From: Merdimonas faecis | GTDB taxonomy: Bacteria; Bacillota; Clostridia; Lachnospirales; Lachnospiraceae | Direction of reading: 5' to 3' | Length of the DNA stretch: 62,687 nt | Assembly: GCF_001754075.1 (NCBI RefSeq) | Contig: NZ_MIEH01000009.1 | Location: forward strand, 1 to 62,687 | Part shown: one piece after another, positions 17,208-25,660 of the stretch | Numbering within the stretch: the stretch's first letter is position 1 | How the letters are laid out: each line of letters opens with the position of its first letter | Translations under genes and position numbers: made by a program | The notes under the pieces: generated by a model | Told to the model about the DNA's origin: nothing | The model's database searches: none | The model's input: only the letters and a program-made list of their open reading frames with translations

Positions 17208-18185
17208 CTATTCTTGTTTCCCGGCCAGATCCTGATATGCCGGATATCCGTATGCACTGTCCGCACTGGTGACCGCCCGGACAATGGCCTCGCTCATCAC
17301 CTCTGCCGCCAGAGTTCCCACCAGATCCTGGTCTGCCTGCACTGTTCCCAGAGAAACCGCATAGATACTGTCTCCGTCTGCCGTCGTGTGTACAGGACGG
17401 ATAGATCTGGCATATCCGTCCTGAGCCATGCCTGCGATCTTACATAAAGAAGCCTTGCCAAATTCCGCATTGGTCAGGATCACACCGATCGTCGTATTTC
17501 CCGTAAACTTATTCTCCACCACCTGCGTACTCGCATACAGCAGCTCTTCCGTCTGCCGGAAAGACTTCTTGTCTTCAGAAAGGAGTCCGGCAATCTTCCC
17601 TCCTGTTTTCCAGTCATAAATATCTCCCAGGGCATTGACCGCCACTACAGCTCCCACCTGAAGGGCGCCGATCTCCACGGCATAGCTTCCGATCCCGGAC
17701 TTCATACAAAATTCCATACCGGCAAACTTTCCTACGGTGGCGCCGCAGCCTGCACCGAAGTTCCCGTCTCTATAATTGCCCTTTTCGGCGTTTTTACAGG
17801 CCTCATAGCCCATCGCCCCATCCGGCCTTGTAAAGGGATCTCCAACGGTCAGATCAAAAAGATCCGACTGGCATACCAGAGGCACCCTGGTTACGCCTAC
17901 GTCAAAGCCAATCCCTTTTTCTTCCAGATACTTCATAACACCGTCTGCCGCTCCAAGGCCAAACGCGCTTCCGCCTGCCAGTACAATCCCATGAATCTCC
18001 TGGGCTGCCGCCATCGGCTTTAACAGCTCTGATTCCCGGGATGCCGGTCCGCCTCCCCGCACGTCTAAACCTGCCTTCATCCCGTTCCTGGCAAGAAATA
18101 CCGTGCAGCCTGTACCTGCCGCCGCGTTCTCTGCCTGTCCGATCTGAACCCCTTTGATCCTGCTGATACTGATCTCCTGCTTCAT
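17208..18185 (-). CDS. P1 (S58, DmpA-type) self-processing aminopeptidase
   Basis: 325 residues of the DmpA/ornithine-acetyltransferase-like Ntn fold. Glycine-rich motifs are clear: LDVRGGGPASRESELL, IVLAGGSAFGLGAADGVM and GNFGAGCGATVGKF. The cleavage/nucleophile region is KFTGNTTIGVILTNA: the precursor is expected to cut itself before a Thr here to expose the nucleophile. Substrates of such enzymes are short peptides or beta-amino acid peptides. Probably cytoplasmic. It is co-directional with and 30 bp downstream of the Nif11-like small gene. Confidence 0.87.
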   Translation of the reverse strand: MKQEISISRIKGVQIGQAENAAAGTGCTVFLARNGMKAGLDVRGGGPASRESELLKPMAAAQEIHGIVLAGGSAFGLGAADGVMKYLEEKGIGFDVGVTRVPLVCQSDLFDLTVGDPFTRPDGAMGYEACKNAEKGNYRDGNFGAGCGATVGKFAGMEFCMKSGIGSYAVEIGALQVGAVVAVNALGDIYDWKTGGKIAGLLSEDKKSFRQTEELLYASTQVVENKFTGNTTIGVILTNAEFGKASLCKIAGMAQDGYARSIRPVHTTADGDSIYAVSLGTVQADQDLVGTLAAEVMSEAIVRAVTSADSAYGYPAYQDLAGKQE

Positions 18186-18215
18186 ATCCTTTCGCTTCTT
18201 CTCCCTTCGCCTTTA

Positions 18216-18500
18216 TCACTCGATACTCGCCATAAACAGCTCATAAAAATCATCTTCCCCTGCAAGCTTGGGCGAGTTCTCCCCGCCGCCGTTGGTGCTG
18301 CGCTTCATAGCCGCATGAAACTCTTCTCCCGCACACACCAGTTCCATCTCATAGATCTCATATCCCAGTTCCCTGCATACGCGGCAGAAGGTCCCCAGGG
18401 GATCAATGTCGTCTCTGGTCGCCAGCAGCTTTTCCCTGATATCCTCTTCACGCAGGGCTCTGGTCTGCAGTTCGTCTAACATCTCCACAATATTTGCCAT
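18216..18500 (-). CDS. Nif11-like small protein with a C-terminal STNGGGENSP motif
   Basis: 94 residues. The first 55 (LDELQTRALREEDIREKLLA, then FCRVCRELGYEIYEMEL) have the helix spacing and late aromatic-acidic motif of Nif11-type leader domains. A Gly-Gly-Gly segment (STNGGGENSP) then precedes an acidic tail with D-D-F-Y-E-L-F. Nif11 leaders usually guide modification of a Cys/Ser/Thr-rich core, but this tail has no Cys and little Ser/Thr, and there is no lanthipeptide or radical-SAM enzyme nearby. It may be a Nif11-like domain used for another purpose. GGAGAT-type ribosome site. Function unknown. Confidence 0.7.
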   Translation of the reverse strand: MANIVEMLDELQTRALREEDIREKLLATRDDIDPLGTFCRVCRELGYEIYEMELVCAGEEFHAAMKRSTNGGGENSPKLAGEDDFYELFMASIE

Positions 18501-18532
18501 AGGGATCTCCTTTCTTTTGAATCCGTTCCCTT

Positions 18533-19051
18533 CTACCCTTGAAGGGCCTTTTCATAAACCTTCCAGGTATGGTCATCAAACAATACCCATTCGATCAGTT
18601 CCAGTTCTCCCGGATGTTCCTGTACAAATCGCTTTGCTGTACGGACCGCAATCCCGGCAGCCTCTTCCACCGGGAAATGATAGACGCCTGTGGAAATCGA
18701 TGGAAACGCAATCCTGCGTGCGCCGTGCTGTATGGCAAGCTCCAGGCAGGACTGATAACAGGACGCCAGAAGTTCCCGTTCTTTTTTATGTCCGCCCTGC
18801 CAGACAGGCCCCGGCGTATGAATCACATAGCTGCAGGGAAGCTCATAAGCTCCTGTGATTTTTGCTTTCCCGGTCTTACAGCCGTGAAGTGTGCGGCACT
18901 CTTCCAAAAGCTTCGGCCCTGCCGCCCGGTGGATCGCTCCGTCCACTCCGCCTCCGCCAAGGAGGCTGGTATTGGCCGCATTAACAATAGCATCTACATC
19001 TGTAACCTTCGTAATATCTCCGCGGATGGTGCGGAACATCGTTTCATTCAT
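18533..19051 (-). CDS. Macrodomain protein (O-acetyl-ADP-ribose deacetylase type)
   Basis: 172 residues, a complete MacroD/YmdB-type macrodomain. ADP-ribose contacts are visible: GDITKVTDVDAIVNAANTSLLGGGGVDGAIH (in pieces, residues 10-41), the catalytic-loop GGGGVDGAIH, and the phosphate loop AFPSISTGVYHFP near residue 115. The family removes acetyl groups from O-acetyl-ADP-ribose or ADP-ribose from proteins. It starts behind GGAGG and is followed 32 bp later by the Nif11-like gene. Confidence 0.9.
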   Translation of the reverse strand: MNETMFRTIRGDITKVTDVDAIVNAANTSLLGGGGVDGAIHRAAGPKLLEECRTLHGCKTGKAKITGAYELPCSYVIHTPGPVWQGGHKKERELLASCYQSCLELAIQHGARRIAFPSISTGVYHFPVEEAAGIAVRTAKRFVQEHPGELELIEWVLFDDHTWKVYEKALQG

Positions 19052-19143
19052 TACTAAAAGCCTCCTTTTCTGTTTTACAGGTATCTCAACTGAAAAGTCC
19101 TTTTTATTCTATCATATTTCCATAAAAATGAAAATCGACCCCA

Positions 19144-19172
19144 TTGTGTCTCTCCTTACAACTGGTTATAAT
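19144..19172 (+). promoter_or_regulatory. Possible promoter of the FliB-like gene
   Basis: TTGTGT (19144-19149), 17-nt spacer, perfect TATAAT (19167-19172), about 38 bp before the ATG. The -35 is weak. Confidence 0.5.
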
Positions 19173-19210
19173 AGTGAGTGTTGAAAAAAATATACGAGGA
19201 TGATGAGTCT

Positions 19211-20371
19211 ATGCAATATACAATTCCACATTATTTTAAAAGCTTTCACTGTATCGGCGGCAAATGTCCGGATACCTGCTGCGCCGGCTGGCAGATCCAG
19301 ATTGATCCGGCTTCTCTGAAAAAATACCGCAAAGCAAAAGGCGCGCTGGGTGCACGCCTTCACAATGAGATTGACTGGAAAGAAAGAAGTTTCCGCCAAT
19401 ATGAGGGCCGCTGTGCCTTTTTAAATGACGAAAACCTATGTGACCTTTATCTGGAAGGCGGCGGAGAGCATGCATTTTGCAGGACCTGCCGGACCTATCC
19501 GCGCCACATCGAGGAATTTGAGGGCCTGCGGGAAATCTCCCTGTCCCTCTCCTGTCCGGCTGCTGCCAGACTAATCCTGGAATCAGAGGCGCCGGTTAAG
19601 TTTCTCCACGGGGAAACCGATAAAGAAGAGACCTACCCGGATTTTGATTTCTTCTTATTTACCAAGCTGATGGACGCCCGTAACTTATGCTTCCGGATCC
19701 TTCAGGACCGGTCCCGTCCTATGAAGCTGCGGCTTGCCATCGTTCTGGCCCTGGCTCACGACCTGCAGGTCCATATCGCCCGCGGTACCCTTTTTAAGAC
19801 CGATGCTCTTCTGGCCCGCTACGAAGCCCCCACCGTCTGGGAATGGTTCGACCGAAAGCTCTCTGGCATGGAGTTTACAAAGGATTCCGCAGAGCGTACA
19901 CTGCAGAATCTGTTTGACATCCTGGATCAGCTGGAGGTTCTGCGCCCGGACTGGCCTCCTTACCGCAAGCAGGCTGAATCCATCCTTCGCTTTGCCATGC
20001 AGAAAAACACGAAAAGCATTTCGTCCTATGCGACGGCGGGCGCTCCTGTTTTCCAGGAGGTATTCTCTGATGTGGTCACAGAGCAGCTGATGGTCTATTT
20101 TCTCTTTACTTATTTTGCCGGAGCAGTCTACGATCAGGATGCCTGGGGAAAGATGAAGTTTTCCTTTGTATCTGTGATCCTGATCCGGGAACTGTTCCGC
20201 GCCGAATGTCTGATGAACCCGGCGGAAGCAGATCACGAAAGACTTCTTCAGACCGCCTGGCGGTTTGCCCGGGAGCTGGAACACTCGGATCCGAATAAAG
20301 AGCTGATGGAAAAACGGCTGGGAAATGAGCGTCTCTTTCATCTGAGGCACATGCTTTCTCTTCTTTTTTAG
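19211..20371 (+). CDS. FliB-family Cys-rich protein (flagellin lysine-N-methylase-like)
   Basis: 386 residues. The N-terminal half carries the Cys signature of the FliB family: CIGGKCPDTCCAGWQIQID, then CAFLNDENLCDLY, then FCRTCRTYPRH, which probably hold an Fe-S cluster. The C-terminal half is helical. FliB methylates flagellin lysines in Salmonella. Many Firmicutes, including non-motile ones, carry homologues of unknown role, and no flagellar gene is in this window. I start at ATG 19211 behind GAGGATG; an in-frame GTG lies at 19178 with no ribosome site. Confidence 0.85.
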   Translation: MQYTIPHYFKSFHCIGGKCPDTCCAGWQIQIDPASLKKYRKAKGALGARLHNEIDWKERSFRQYEGRCAFLNDENLCDLYLEGGGEHAFCRTCRTYPRHIEEFEGLREISLSLSCPAAARLILESEAPVKFLHGETDKEETYPDFDFFLFTKLMDARNLCFRILQDRSRPMKLRLAIVLALAHDLQVHIARGTLFKTDALLARYEAPTVWEWFDRKLSGMEFTKDSAERTLQNLFDILDQLEVLRPDWPPYRKQAESILRFAMQKNTKSISSYATAGAPVFQEVFSDVVTEQLMVYFLFTYFAGAVYDQDAWGKMKFSFVSVILIRELFRAECLMNPAEADHERLLQTAWRFARELEHSDPNKELMEKRLGNERLFHLRHMLSLLF

Positions 20372-20408
20372 GGGAAAGCATACCGCCAGACGAGATCGTT
20401 ACCTTTAT

Positions 20409-20583
20409 TTAACCTGCCTGCATCCAGATATGTACAGCAAGCATGACCCACACCAGCACGGCTGTTCCACGGTGTAAGAAAAGCCATCCTCTTTCCAGCC
20501 GTTTTCTCAGAAACCAGGTCAGTACGATCACCAGTATAAGTCCCAGACACAGGAAACCGGTCACTGCATTTTCGTCAAACTTG
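20409..20583 (-). pseudogene. C-terminal fragment of an integral membrane protein
   Basis: Minus strand frame from just after a TGA near 20583 to TAA 20409-20411: about 57 codons with two hydrophobic helices (GFLCLGLILVIVLTWFLRKR, and a second with VLVWVMLAVHIW). There is no start codon with a ribosome site, so it reads as the tail of a lost gene. The parent family is not recognisable. Confidence 0.5.
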
Positions 20584-20597
20584 CTTCAATCGGACAG

Positions 20598-20626
20598 AAA
20601 AAAAGTACCGCCCATTCAGGCGGTAC
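20598..20626 (-). terminator. Orphan intrinsic terminator
   Basis: Minus strand 8-bp stem GTACCGCC/GGCGGTAC followed by seven T. No intact minus-strand gene lies directly upstream of it; it is probably left from a deleted gene. Confidence 0.7.
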
Positions 20627-20657
20627 ACTGCTCTATGCTCTCTTCTACGCAGTCACT

Positions 20658-21376
20658 TTGCTGTCTGCGGTATATGATTTTTCTGATTCCTCTCTAAAAA
20701 AACGTTTCCGTATGAAATCACTATTTATGACAGCAATCATCCTGTTCATCATTGGAACAGTCCTGGCAGCTGTAACACCTGTATTCTCTTTGCTGCTTCT
20801 GGGCCGTCTGATCCAGGGTGTTGGTACCGGTATTGCCCTTCCGCTGATGTTTAACATCACAATGGAGCAGGTGCCGGAGGAAAAGCTGGGGGTTATGATG
20901 GGAACGGCATCTCTCATCACTGCCATGGCGCCGGCAGTCGGCCCCTCTCTTGGCGGATTTATCGTTAATCATTTTGGCTGGAGAATAGTCTTCATTTTAC
21001 TCTGTTTACACGCAGGCTCGAACTGTTTCCCTGTATCGGCTTTTACATCTTCTTTGCACTGGGACAAGGATGTTCCGTAGGCAATACCATGACTAACGGT
21101 CTGCGCCAGCTTCCCCAGGAACTGAATGCAGATGGAAATGCCGTGATCAACACCCTGCAGCAGCTGGCCGGAGCCATCGGCACTTCTGTAGTCACCACCA
21201 TCGTAGCGGCTTCCCAGGCTTCTCTTCCGGGCGACACGGCACTTGCCACACAACAGGGAAGCCAAGATGCCTTCTGTCTTTTGGCTGCTATCACTATCTT
21301 GATACTCATCTGCTCCTGCGGCGTCTTTCTCTCTATACGCAGCAGCGAGAAAATTGACATAGCCCATGTGCAATAA
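20658..21376 (+). pseudogene. EmrB/QacA-type MFS transporter remnant
   Basis: Two plus-strand fragments match one drug-efflux MFS protein. 20658-21000 encodes helices 2-5 (LLLLGRLIQGVGTGIALPLMF, then APAVGPSLGGFIVNHFGWR, the motif C-like region). After an apparent deletion and frameshift near 21005-21060, 21060-21376 resumes with the last helices (GQGCSVGNTMTNGLRQLPQEL, then AINTLQQLAGAIGTSVVTTI-like). The N-terminal helix and several middle helices are missing, so a functional transporter is excluded. It lies beside the membrane-gene fragment at 20409-20583, marking a decayed segment. Confidence 0.82.
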
Positions 21377-21395
21377 ATCAAATAGGCATTATCTT

Positions 21396-22094
21396 TTAGT
21401 TCTCTGCAGCCTTATTAATGCAGGCAATGGCATTCAGGCTGCGGGGATAGCCAATATACGGCAGGCACTGGGATACTACCTTTGTCAGGAAAGCCGCGTC
21501 ATTTCCCATATTCATATTGCCTTTTGCGTGAGAGGTAAGCTGAGGCTCGCAGCCTCCCTGAGCCGCCAGGAAACAGAATGTGATCATCTCTCTTTGAGCT
21601 AAGTCAAGTCCGGTCCTGGTATAGTAGTCTCCAAAACAGTTAGCCGCCAGCCACCGGTTGATATGCCCCTTTTTCCAGGCGTCTCTCATACCTTCCCCGA
21701 ACATCTCAAGCTGAAGTGCAGCGCCTTTTTCCAGACGGTTTTCCATGGTAGTGGTTGCCTGTCCTTCAAGAGGGAGCTGCACTCCTCTTTCCTCCAGCAC
21801 TTCATTTACTGCGCCAAGGAAGGGGTACATCCTCCCGATCCCCAGATAGTCTACTGCCTGGTAGACAGTCTCTTTGATCATCACCGGAGAAAGACCTGCA
21901 TCCAGTGCCTCCGGCAGTGTAGCCTTAAATACATCCAGGCCCTGACATCCAAGAAGCGTTGCCAGGATAGCCAGATATCTGGTCTTCTCATCCAGGGTCT
22001 GCCCCTCTTCCTTCACCACTTCCTCATATGCAAAATGTTCAAACCTCTCCATAAACTCCGGATCGGTCTCATAAAGCTTCTGTTCTGCTTTCAT
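21396..22094 (-). CDS. Carboxymuconolactone decarboxylase (CMD/AhpD-like) family protein
   Basis: 232 residues with two CMD repeats. The first is around LDEKTRYLAILATLLGCQGLD, the second around LDLAQREMITFCFLAAQGGCEPQLTSH. The typical CxxC of AhpD peroxidase reductases is not present; single Cys residues sit in both repeats, so peroxidase chemistry is uncertain. Such proteins often accompany LysR or MerR regulators and respond to electrophile or redox stress. It lies directly downstream of the LysR gene with its own promoter. GAGGAGG ribosome site. Confidence 0.85.
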   Translation of the reverse strand: MKAEQKLYETDPEFMERFEHFAYEEVVKEEGQTLDEKTRYLAILATLLGCQGLDVFKATLPEALDAGLSPVMIKETVYQAVDYLGIGRMYPFLGAVNEVLEERGVQLPLEGQATTTMENRLEKGAALQLEMFGEGMRDAWKKGHINRWLAANCFGDYYTRTGLDLAQREMITFCFLAAQGGCEPQLTSHAKGNMNMGNDAAFLTKVVSQCLPYIGYPRSLNAIACINKAAEN

Positions 22095-22121
22095 AAAAGA
22101 TTCCTCCTCTTTATTCCAGAA

Positions 22122-22155
22122 AAAATGTAGGTGTTCTTTTTAACACCTACATTTT
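22122..22155. terminator. Perfect inverted repeat: LysR terminator or CMD operator
   Basis: 14-bp perfect stem AAAATGTAGGTGTT/AACACCTACATTTT with a 6-nt loop, then T on the minus strand, so it can terminate the LysR transcript. It also overlaps the predicted -10 and start of the CMD gene, so it could serve as an operator. Confidence 0.7.
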
Positions 22156-22180
22156 ATAAGGAATCAAACCCATTGTCTAA
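22153..22180 (-). promoter_or_regulatory. Predicted promoter of the CMD gene
   Basis: Minus strand TTAGAC (22175-22180), 16-nt spacer, TATAAA (22153-22158). Confidence 0.5.
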
Positions 22181-22206
22181 TACTTGTTTCCAATAGTGAA
22201 AAATGC

Positions 22207-23073
22207 CTAAATAGAATGTTTCAGCGTTTCAATAAAACGGGTGGCTGCACTGGAAAAAATCTGGTTTTTCTTCCAGGCCAGCACCGCCCCCGTCTCAAGG
22301 CGGGGTGCAAGCGGTACAAAACGAAGGCCGTCATACTCCATGTCAAGATGGAAGCAGAATGCCGCCCCAACACCGTTTTTTACCATATTGGCAGCGTTGA
22401 GCAGCAAGTTAAAGGATGCCGCCACCTCCACTTCCTCGTAATCATCACCAAACCAATTCGTCAGTACATTTTTTACATTCTCGCGGCTTGCCATGATCAG
22501 AGGCGTCCCCTTCAGGTCTGCCGGAGTCACCGCATCCAGGCGGGCCAGCGGGGAATCCTCTCTCACCAGCAGCTCCCAGTGCTCTTTCTTTGGCATCCGG
22601 ATAAATTCATACCGTCCAATGTCCACAGGCTCCATCAAAAGGCCCAGATCCAGAAGCCCTTTCTCCATCCTCTCTTTGATGTCGTCCGCATTGGCGCTGT
22701 ATATCTGAAACTGCACCAGTGGATGGATTTCCCGAAATTCTGCCATTTCCTTGGAAAGACAGGTCATATTCCAGGTTTCTCCACAGCCAATAGCTATCTC
22801 ACCAGCCAGTTCTTCATCCCTATTTTGAAATTCCTTCTGTGTTTTTTCCGTCAAAGCCACAATCTCCTGTGCCCGCCGCTTCAAAAGCATGCCGTCATTT
22901 GTCAGCGTCACATGGTATTTTCCACGGTGAAAAAGCTGAACTCCCAGTTCTTCCTCCAACTGGATCAGCTGCCGGGAAAGCGTGGGCTGTGTAATGTGAA
23001 GGAGACTGGCTGCCTTCGTAATATTTTCTTCCCTCGCTACCATCAGAAAATACTTTAAAACCCGAAGTTCCAT
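22207..23073 (-). CDS. LysR-family transcriptional regulator
   Basis: 288 residues. Winged helix-turn-helix at residues 1-60 (MELRVLKYFLMVAREENITK, then LHITQPTLSRQLIQLEEELG, then LFHRGKYHVTLTNDG), followed by a substrate-binding domain that ends at the usual length. The start is ATG 23073 behind AGGAGG; an in-frame codon 60 bp further up would overlap the repair gene. It is the last gene of the T-box-led operon by spacing (19 bp) and lies upstream of the CMD gene, a likely target. Confidence 0.9.
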   Translation of the reverse strand: MELRVLKYFLMVAREENITKAASLLHITQPTLSRQLIQLEEELGVQLFHRGKYHVTLTNDGMLLKRRAQEIVALTEKTQKEFQNRDEELAGEIAIGCGETWNMTCLSKEMAEFREIHPLVQFQIYSANADDIKERMEKGLLDLGLLMEPVDIGRYEFIRMPKKEHWELLVREDSPLARLDAVTPADLKGTPLIMASRENVKNVLTNWFGDDYEEVEVAASFNLLLNAANMVKNGVGAAFCFHLDMEYDGLRFVPLAPRLETGAVLAWKKNQIFSSAATRFIETLKHSI

Positions 23074-23092
23074 TTCCTTACTCCTCCTCTCC

Positions 23093-24154
23093 TTATCCTT
23101 GCTTTTTATATTCCAGATAGCATCCTGCTTCATGAGAATATATCACGCCTACCGCCTGAAGATAGGCATAAATAATAGTCGTCCCCACAAACTTCATACC
23201 TCTTTTCTTCAGATCCCCGGATATCGTATCTGAAAGCTCTGACCGGGAACATCCTTTTTCATAAATAACAGCTCCATCTGTCCAGTGCCACAGATAGTTC
23301 GAAAAGCTTCCATACTCTTCCTGAATTTTCCGGAAGATCCGGGCATTTTCCACCGCTGCCTGGATCTTTCGTCCATTTCGTATAATTCCAGAATTCCGTT
23401 TCAGCTCTTCCATCTTCTCCTTCCCATAGCCGCATACAATTTCAAGATCGAATCCATCGAAGGCCTTTCGGAACGCCTCCTGTTTGTTCAGCACACATTC
23501 CCAGGAAAGTCCGGCCTGAAAGGACTCCAGCACCAGCATTTCAAACAGCTTCTGATCCTCATAGACCGGAACGCCCCATTCCTCATCATGATACTGAAGA
23601 TAACGCTCATTTTGGGGATTTGCCCATCGGCACCGATGACTCCAAAGCTCCGGAAGCTCTGCCCCCTCCAGTTTAAGAAGTCTGGCCTTTACATGGGTTC
23701 CCCCCGCATAGCCTGTCAAGCTTCCATCGCTCCCAATGACCCGGTGGCAGGGAATGATGATAGAGATCGGATTGTGGCCGACCGCCCCGCCTACTGCCTG
23801 GCCGGACATGGAAGGTTTTCCCAGTACTTCTGCCGCCTGACGCGCCAGCGCTCCGTAAGTAGTCACCTGTCCGTACGGAATCCGGCACAACAATTTCCAG
23901 ATTGTCTGTTGGAAAGCTGTTCCTGCGGGAGCAAGCTCAAGCTCACAGATTGCCGGCTTCTCCCCTGCAAAATACCGGTCCAGCCAGTCCTTTGTCTCTG
24001 TAAACACAGAAAGGCCGTCCCTTTCCGTCATTTTGCCGGAAAGGGAACCGCCGTAATATTTCTGTCCGGAAATCCAAAGACCCGCCAGTGCTTCTCCGTC
24101 ACTGGCAAGGGTAAGTATCCCTACCGGCGACCGGTAAGTCGTAGAATAATACAT
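23093..24154 (-). CDS. O6-alkylguanine-DNA alkyltransferase / 3-methyladenine glycosylase I fusion
   Basis: 353 residues combining two alkylation-repair enzymes. Residues 1-168 are an Ogt/MGMT methyltransferase with the acceptor Cys in IIIPCHRVIGSDGSLTGYAGG and the helix-turn-helix IPYGQVTTYGALA. Residues 172-350 are TagA: CRWANPQNERYLQYHDEEWG supplies the first Cys and His of the zinc site, FQAGLSWECVLNK is the base pocket, and SHEAGC near the end supplies the second His and Cys. One chain could therefore repair O6-methylguanine and excise 3-methyladenine. It starts 12 bp after the NhaC gene, in the T-box operon. Confidence 0.93.
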   Translation of the reverse strand: MYYSTTYRSPVGILTLASDGEALAGLWISGQKYYGGSLSGKMTERDGLSVFTETKDWLDRYFAGEKPAICELELAPAGTAFQQTIWKLLCRIPYGQVTTYGALARQAAEVLGKPSMSGQAVGGAVGHNPISIIIPCHRVIGSDGSLTGYAGGTHVKARLLKLEGAELPELWSHRCRWANPQNERYLQYHDEEWGVPVYEDQKLFEMLVLESFQAGLSWECVLNKQEAFRKAFDGFDLEIVCGYGKEKMEELKRNSGIIRNGRKIQAAVENARIFRKIQEEYGSFSNYLWHWTDGAVIYEKGCSRSELSDTISGDLKKRGMKFVGTTIIYAYLQAVGVIYSHEAGCYLEYKKQG

Positions 24155-24166
24155 AGTATCCTCCTT

Positions 24167-25615
24167 TTATTTTCGATTCAATGGCTCTCCATTCTCCCCC
24201 TCGTATTGTCTTCCCCAGCCTGTGACTACTGAAAATAACAGAACCAGGAACAACATCATACTATAGAACATACTGCCGCCCACCTGTGTCACCGTAAGCG
24301 GTTCGGCCATATCATAGCCTTCCGTCAGAGATGTTCCTATAAATACAAAGACACTCAGGAAAGGCATCACCAGCACGATAGCATTCGCAAACCCATCCAG
24401 CAGATTTGCACGTCTGTACGGGTGAAGTCCTACCCTTTTTCCGATTTCATTCTGTATCTTACCAAAAGTAGCCATGGAAGCGCTTGTCACACCCCCAAAG
24501 ATCAATGTTGTCAGGGATATCCCAAGCATCATCGCGATCTCCGCACCCCTGACCGTCTTTCCAAGGCGGCTTCTCAAAATGCCGTCTGCAATCCGGTCCA
24601 TAACTCCTGCTGCTGTCAGGACTCCCATGATTCCATATACCGAAAGTACCAGCACTACCGTTGCCATCATACCGCTGATTCCCGAAGTCAAAAAGCCGGC
24701 CGGTGCTCCGTCCGAAATAGACAGAATATCTGAAAACTTCAGTATTCCGGACGCCACGCCAAGCACACTTCCAAGGACAAGGCCAACCGTAATAGCCTTA
24801 TAAATATTCCGGCTTTTCACTGCCACTGCCAGCATGACTACAACCGGGATCAACATGATCAGCGTAGAAGGATCCATATTTTCCGCCAGCAGCTTTTCGC
24901 CTCCGTTTCCTCCCGTGCCGCCGCCTCCGAACACCCAGAACAAAACAAAGGAAATAGAGCCCGCAGTCAGAGAATATTTGAGCCTTGTAGCCACGCAGCC
25001 TCCCACATCCGCAGTCCCGGGTTTCTTTGTGTACTCCTGGGTCCCTGCCGAAATAATGGTAGTATCAGAAATCGGCGCCAGGTTATCTCCAAAAATCGCC
25101 CCGCCTACAATTGCTCCCGCCAGTACCGGCGCACTGCTTCCCAACAGGATCCCTGCCGGATAAAAAATCGGAAAACAGGTAAACATCGTGCCAAGAGACG
25201 ACCCCGTAGCGGTAGCGATAACACAGACAGCAAAGAAGGTAAATGCTGTAAACAGGCCGCCTTTTACATGAAATGAGTCTGCAAGCCATACAAACCCGGA
25301 AGACAGGTTCGCCGTCTTGATCATTTCCGCAAACATGCCGATGATTAAAAGCAGGATACCGATCGGAACCGCCTCGTCAGCCCCTTTATGGACAGCATCC
25401 CAGAACCTGTCATAGTGCCCCTTCTTTACAAAGAGCCCGCCGGCCAGCAGCCCCACAAATGCTCCCATTGCCAATGCATACATCTCAAAGGCCTTAAAAA
25501 TAACAAAGTACAAGACACAAAAAAACAAGAAAATCACAGCCGGCAGAAAGGACATTCCCCAGCCGCCACGAAACTCCAGTCTTTCTTTTTGTTCTGTTCT
25601 GCGCTGCTCATCCAT
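24167..25615 (-). CDS. NhaC-family Na+/H+ antiporter-like transporter
   Basis: 482 residues with about 11-12 membrane helices. NhaC hallmarks include AIVGGAIFGDNLAPISDTTIISA near residue 170 and CVIATATGSSLGTMFTCFPI. NhaC members exchange Na+ or H+ with cations or with organic and amino acids. A T-box leader drives the operon, and T-box-controlled NhaC transporters have been predicted as amino acid (for example tyrosine) permeases, so amino acid uptake is a plausible role. The lost C-terminal half contains the inverted second repeat (FGGVTSASMATFGKIQNEIG). AAGGAGG ribosome site. Confidence 0.88.
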   Translation of the reverse strand: MDEQRRTEQKERLEFRGGWGMSFLPAVIFLFFCVLYFVIFKAFEMYALAMGAFVGLLAGGLFVKKGHYDRFWDAVHKGADEAVPIGILLLIIGMFAEMIKTANLSSGFVWLADSFHVKGGLFTAFTFFAVCVIATATGSSLGTMFTCFPIFYPAGILLGSSAPVLAGAIVGGAIFGDNLAPISDTTIISAGTQEYTKKPGTADVGGCVATRLKYSLTAGSISFVLFWVFGGGGTGGNGGEKLLAENMDPSTLIMLIPVVVMLAVAVKSRNIYKAITVGLVLGSVLGVASGILKFSDILSISDGAPAGFLTSGISGMMATVVLVLSVYGIMGVLTAAGVMDRIADGILRSRLGKTVRGAEIAMMLGISLTTLIFGGVTSASMATFGKIQNEIGKRVGLHPYRRANLLDGFANAIVLVMPFLSVFVFIGTSLTEGYDMAEPLTVTQVGGSMFYSMMLFLVLLFSVVTGWGRQYEGENGEPLNRK

Positions 25616-25660
25616 ATACGTTTCCTCCTTTTTATCTGTGCTGCTTTTTTACGTTTATCT

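Noticed and set aside
18533-19057. Plus-strand frame of 172 codons opposite the macrodomain gene
   Set aside because: Exact antisense of a textbook macrodomain; no coding features of its own.
22216-24232. Long plus-strand frames of about 280 and 315 codons opposite the LysR and repair-fusion genes
   Set aside because: They mirror well-supported minus-strand genes with clear motifs and ribosome sites; their own translations are low-complexity, rich in His/Leu/Pro, and show no family signature.
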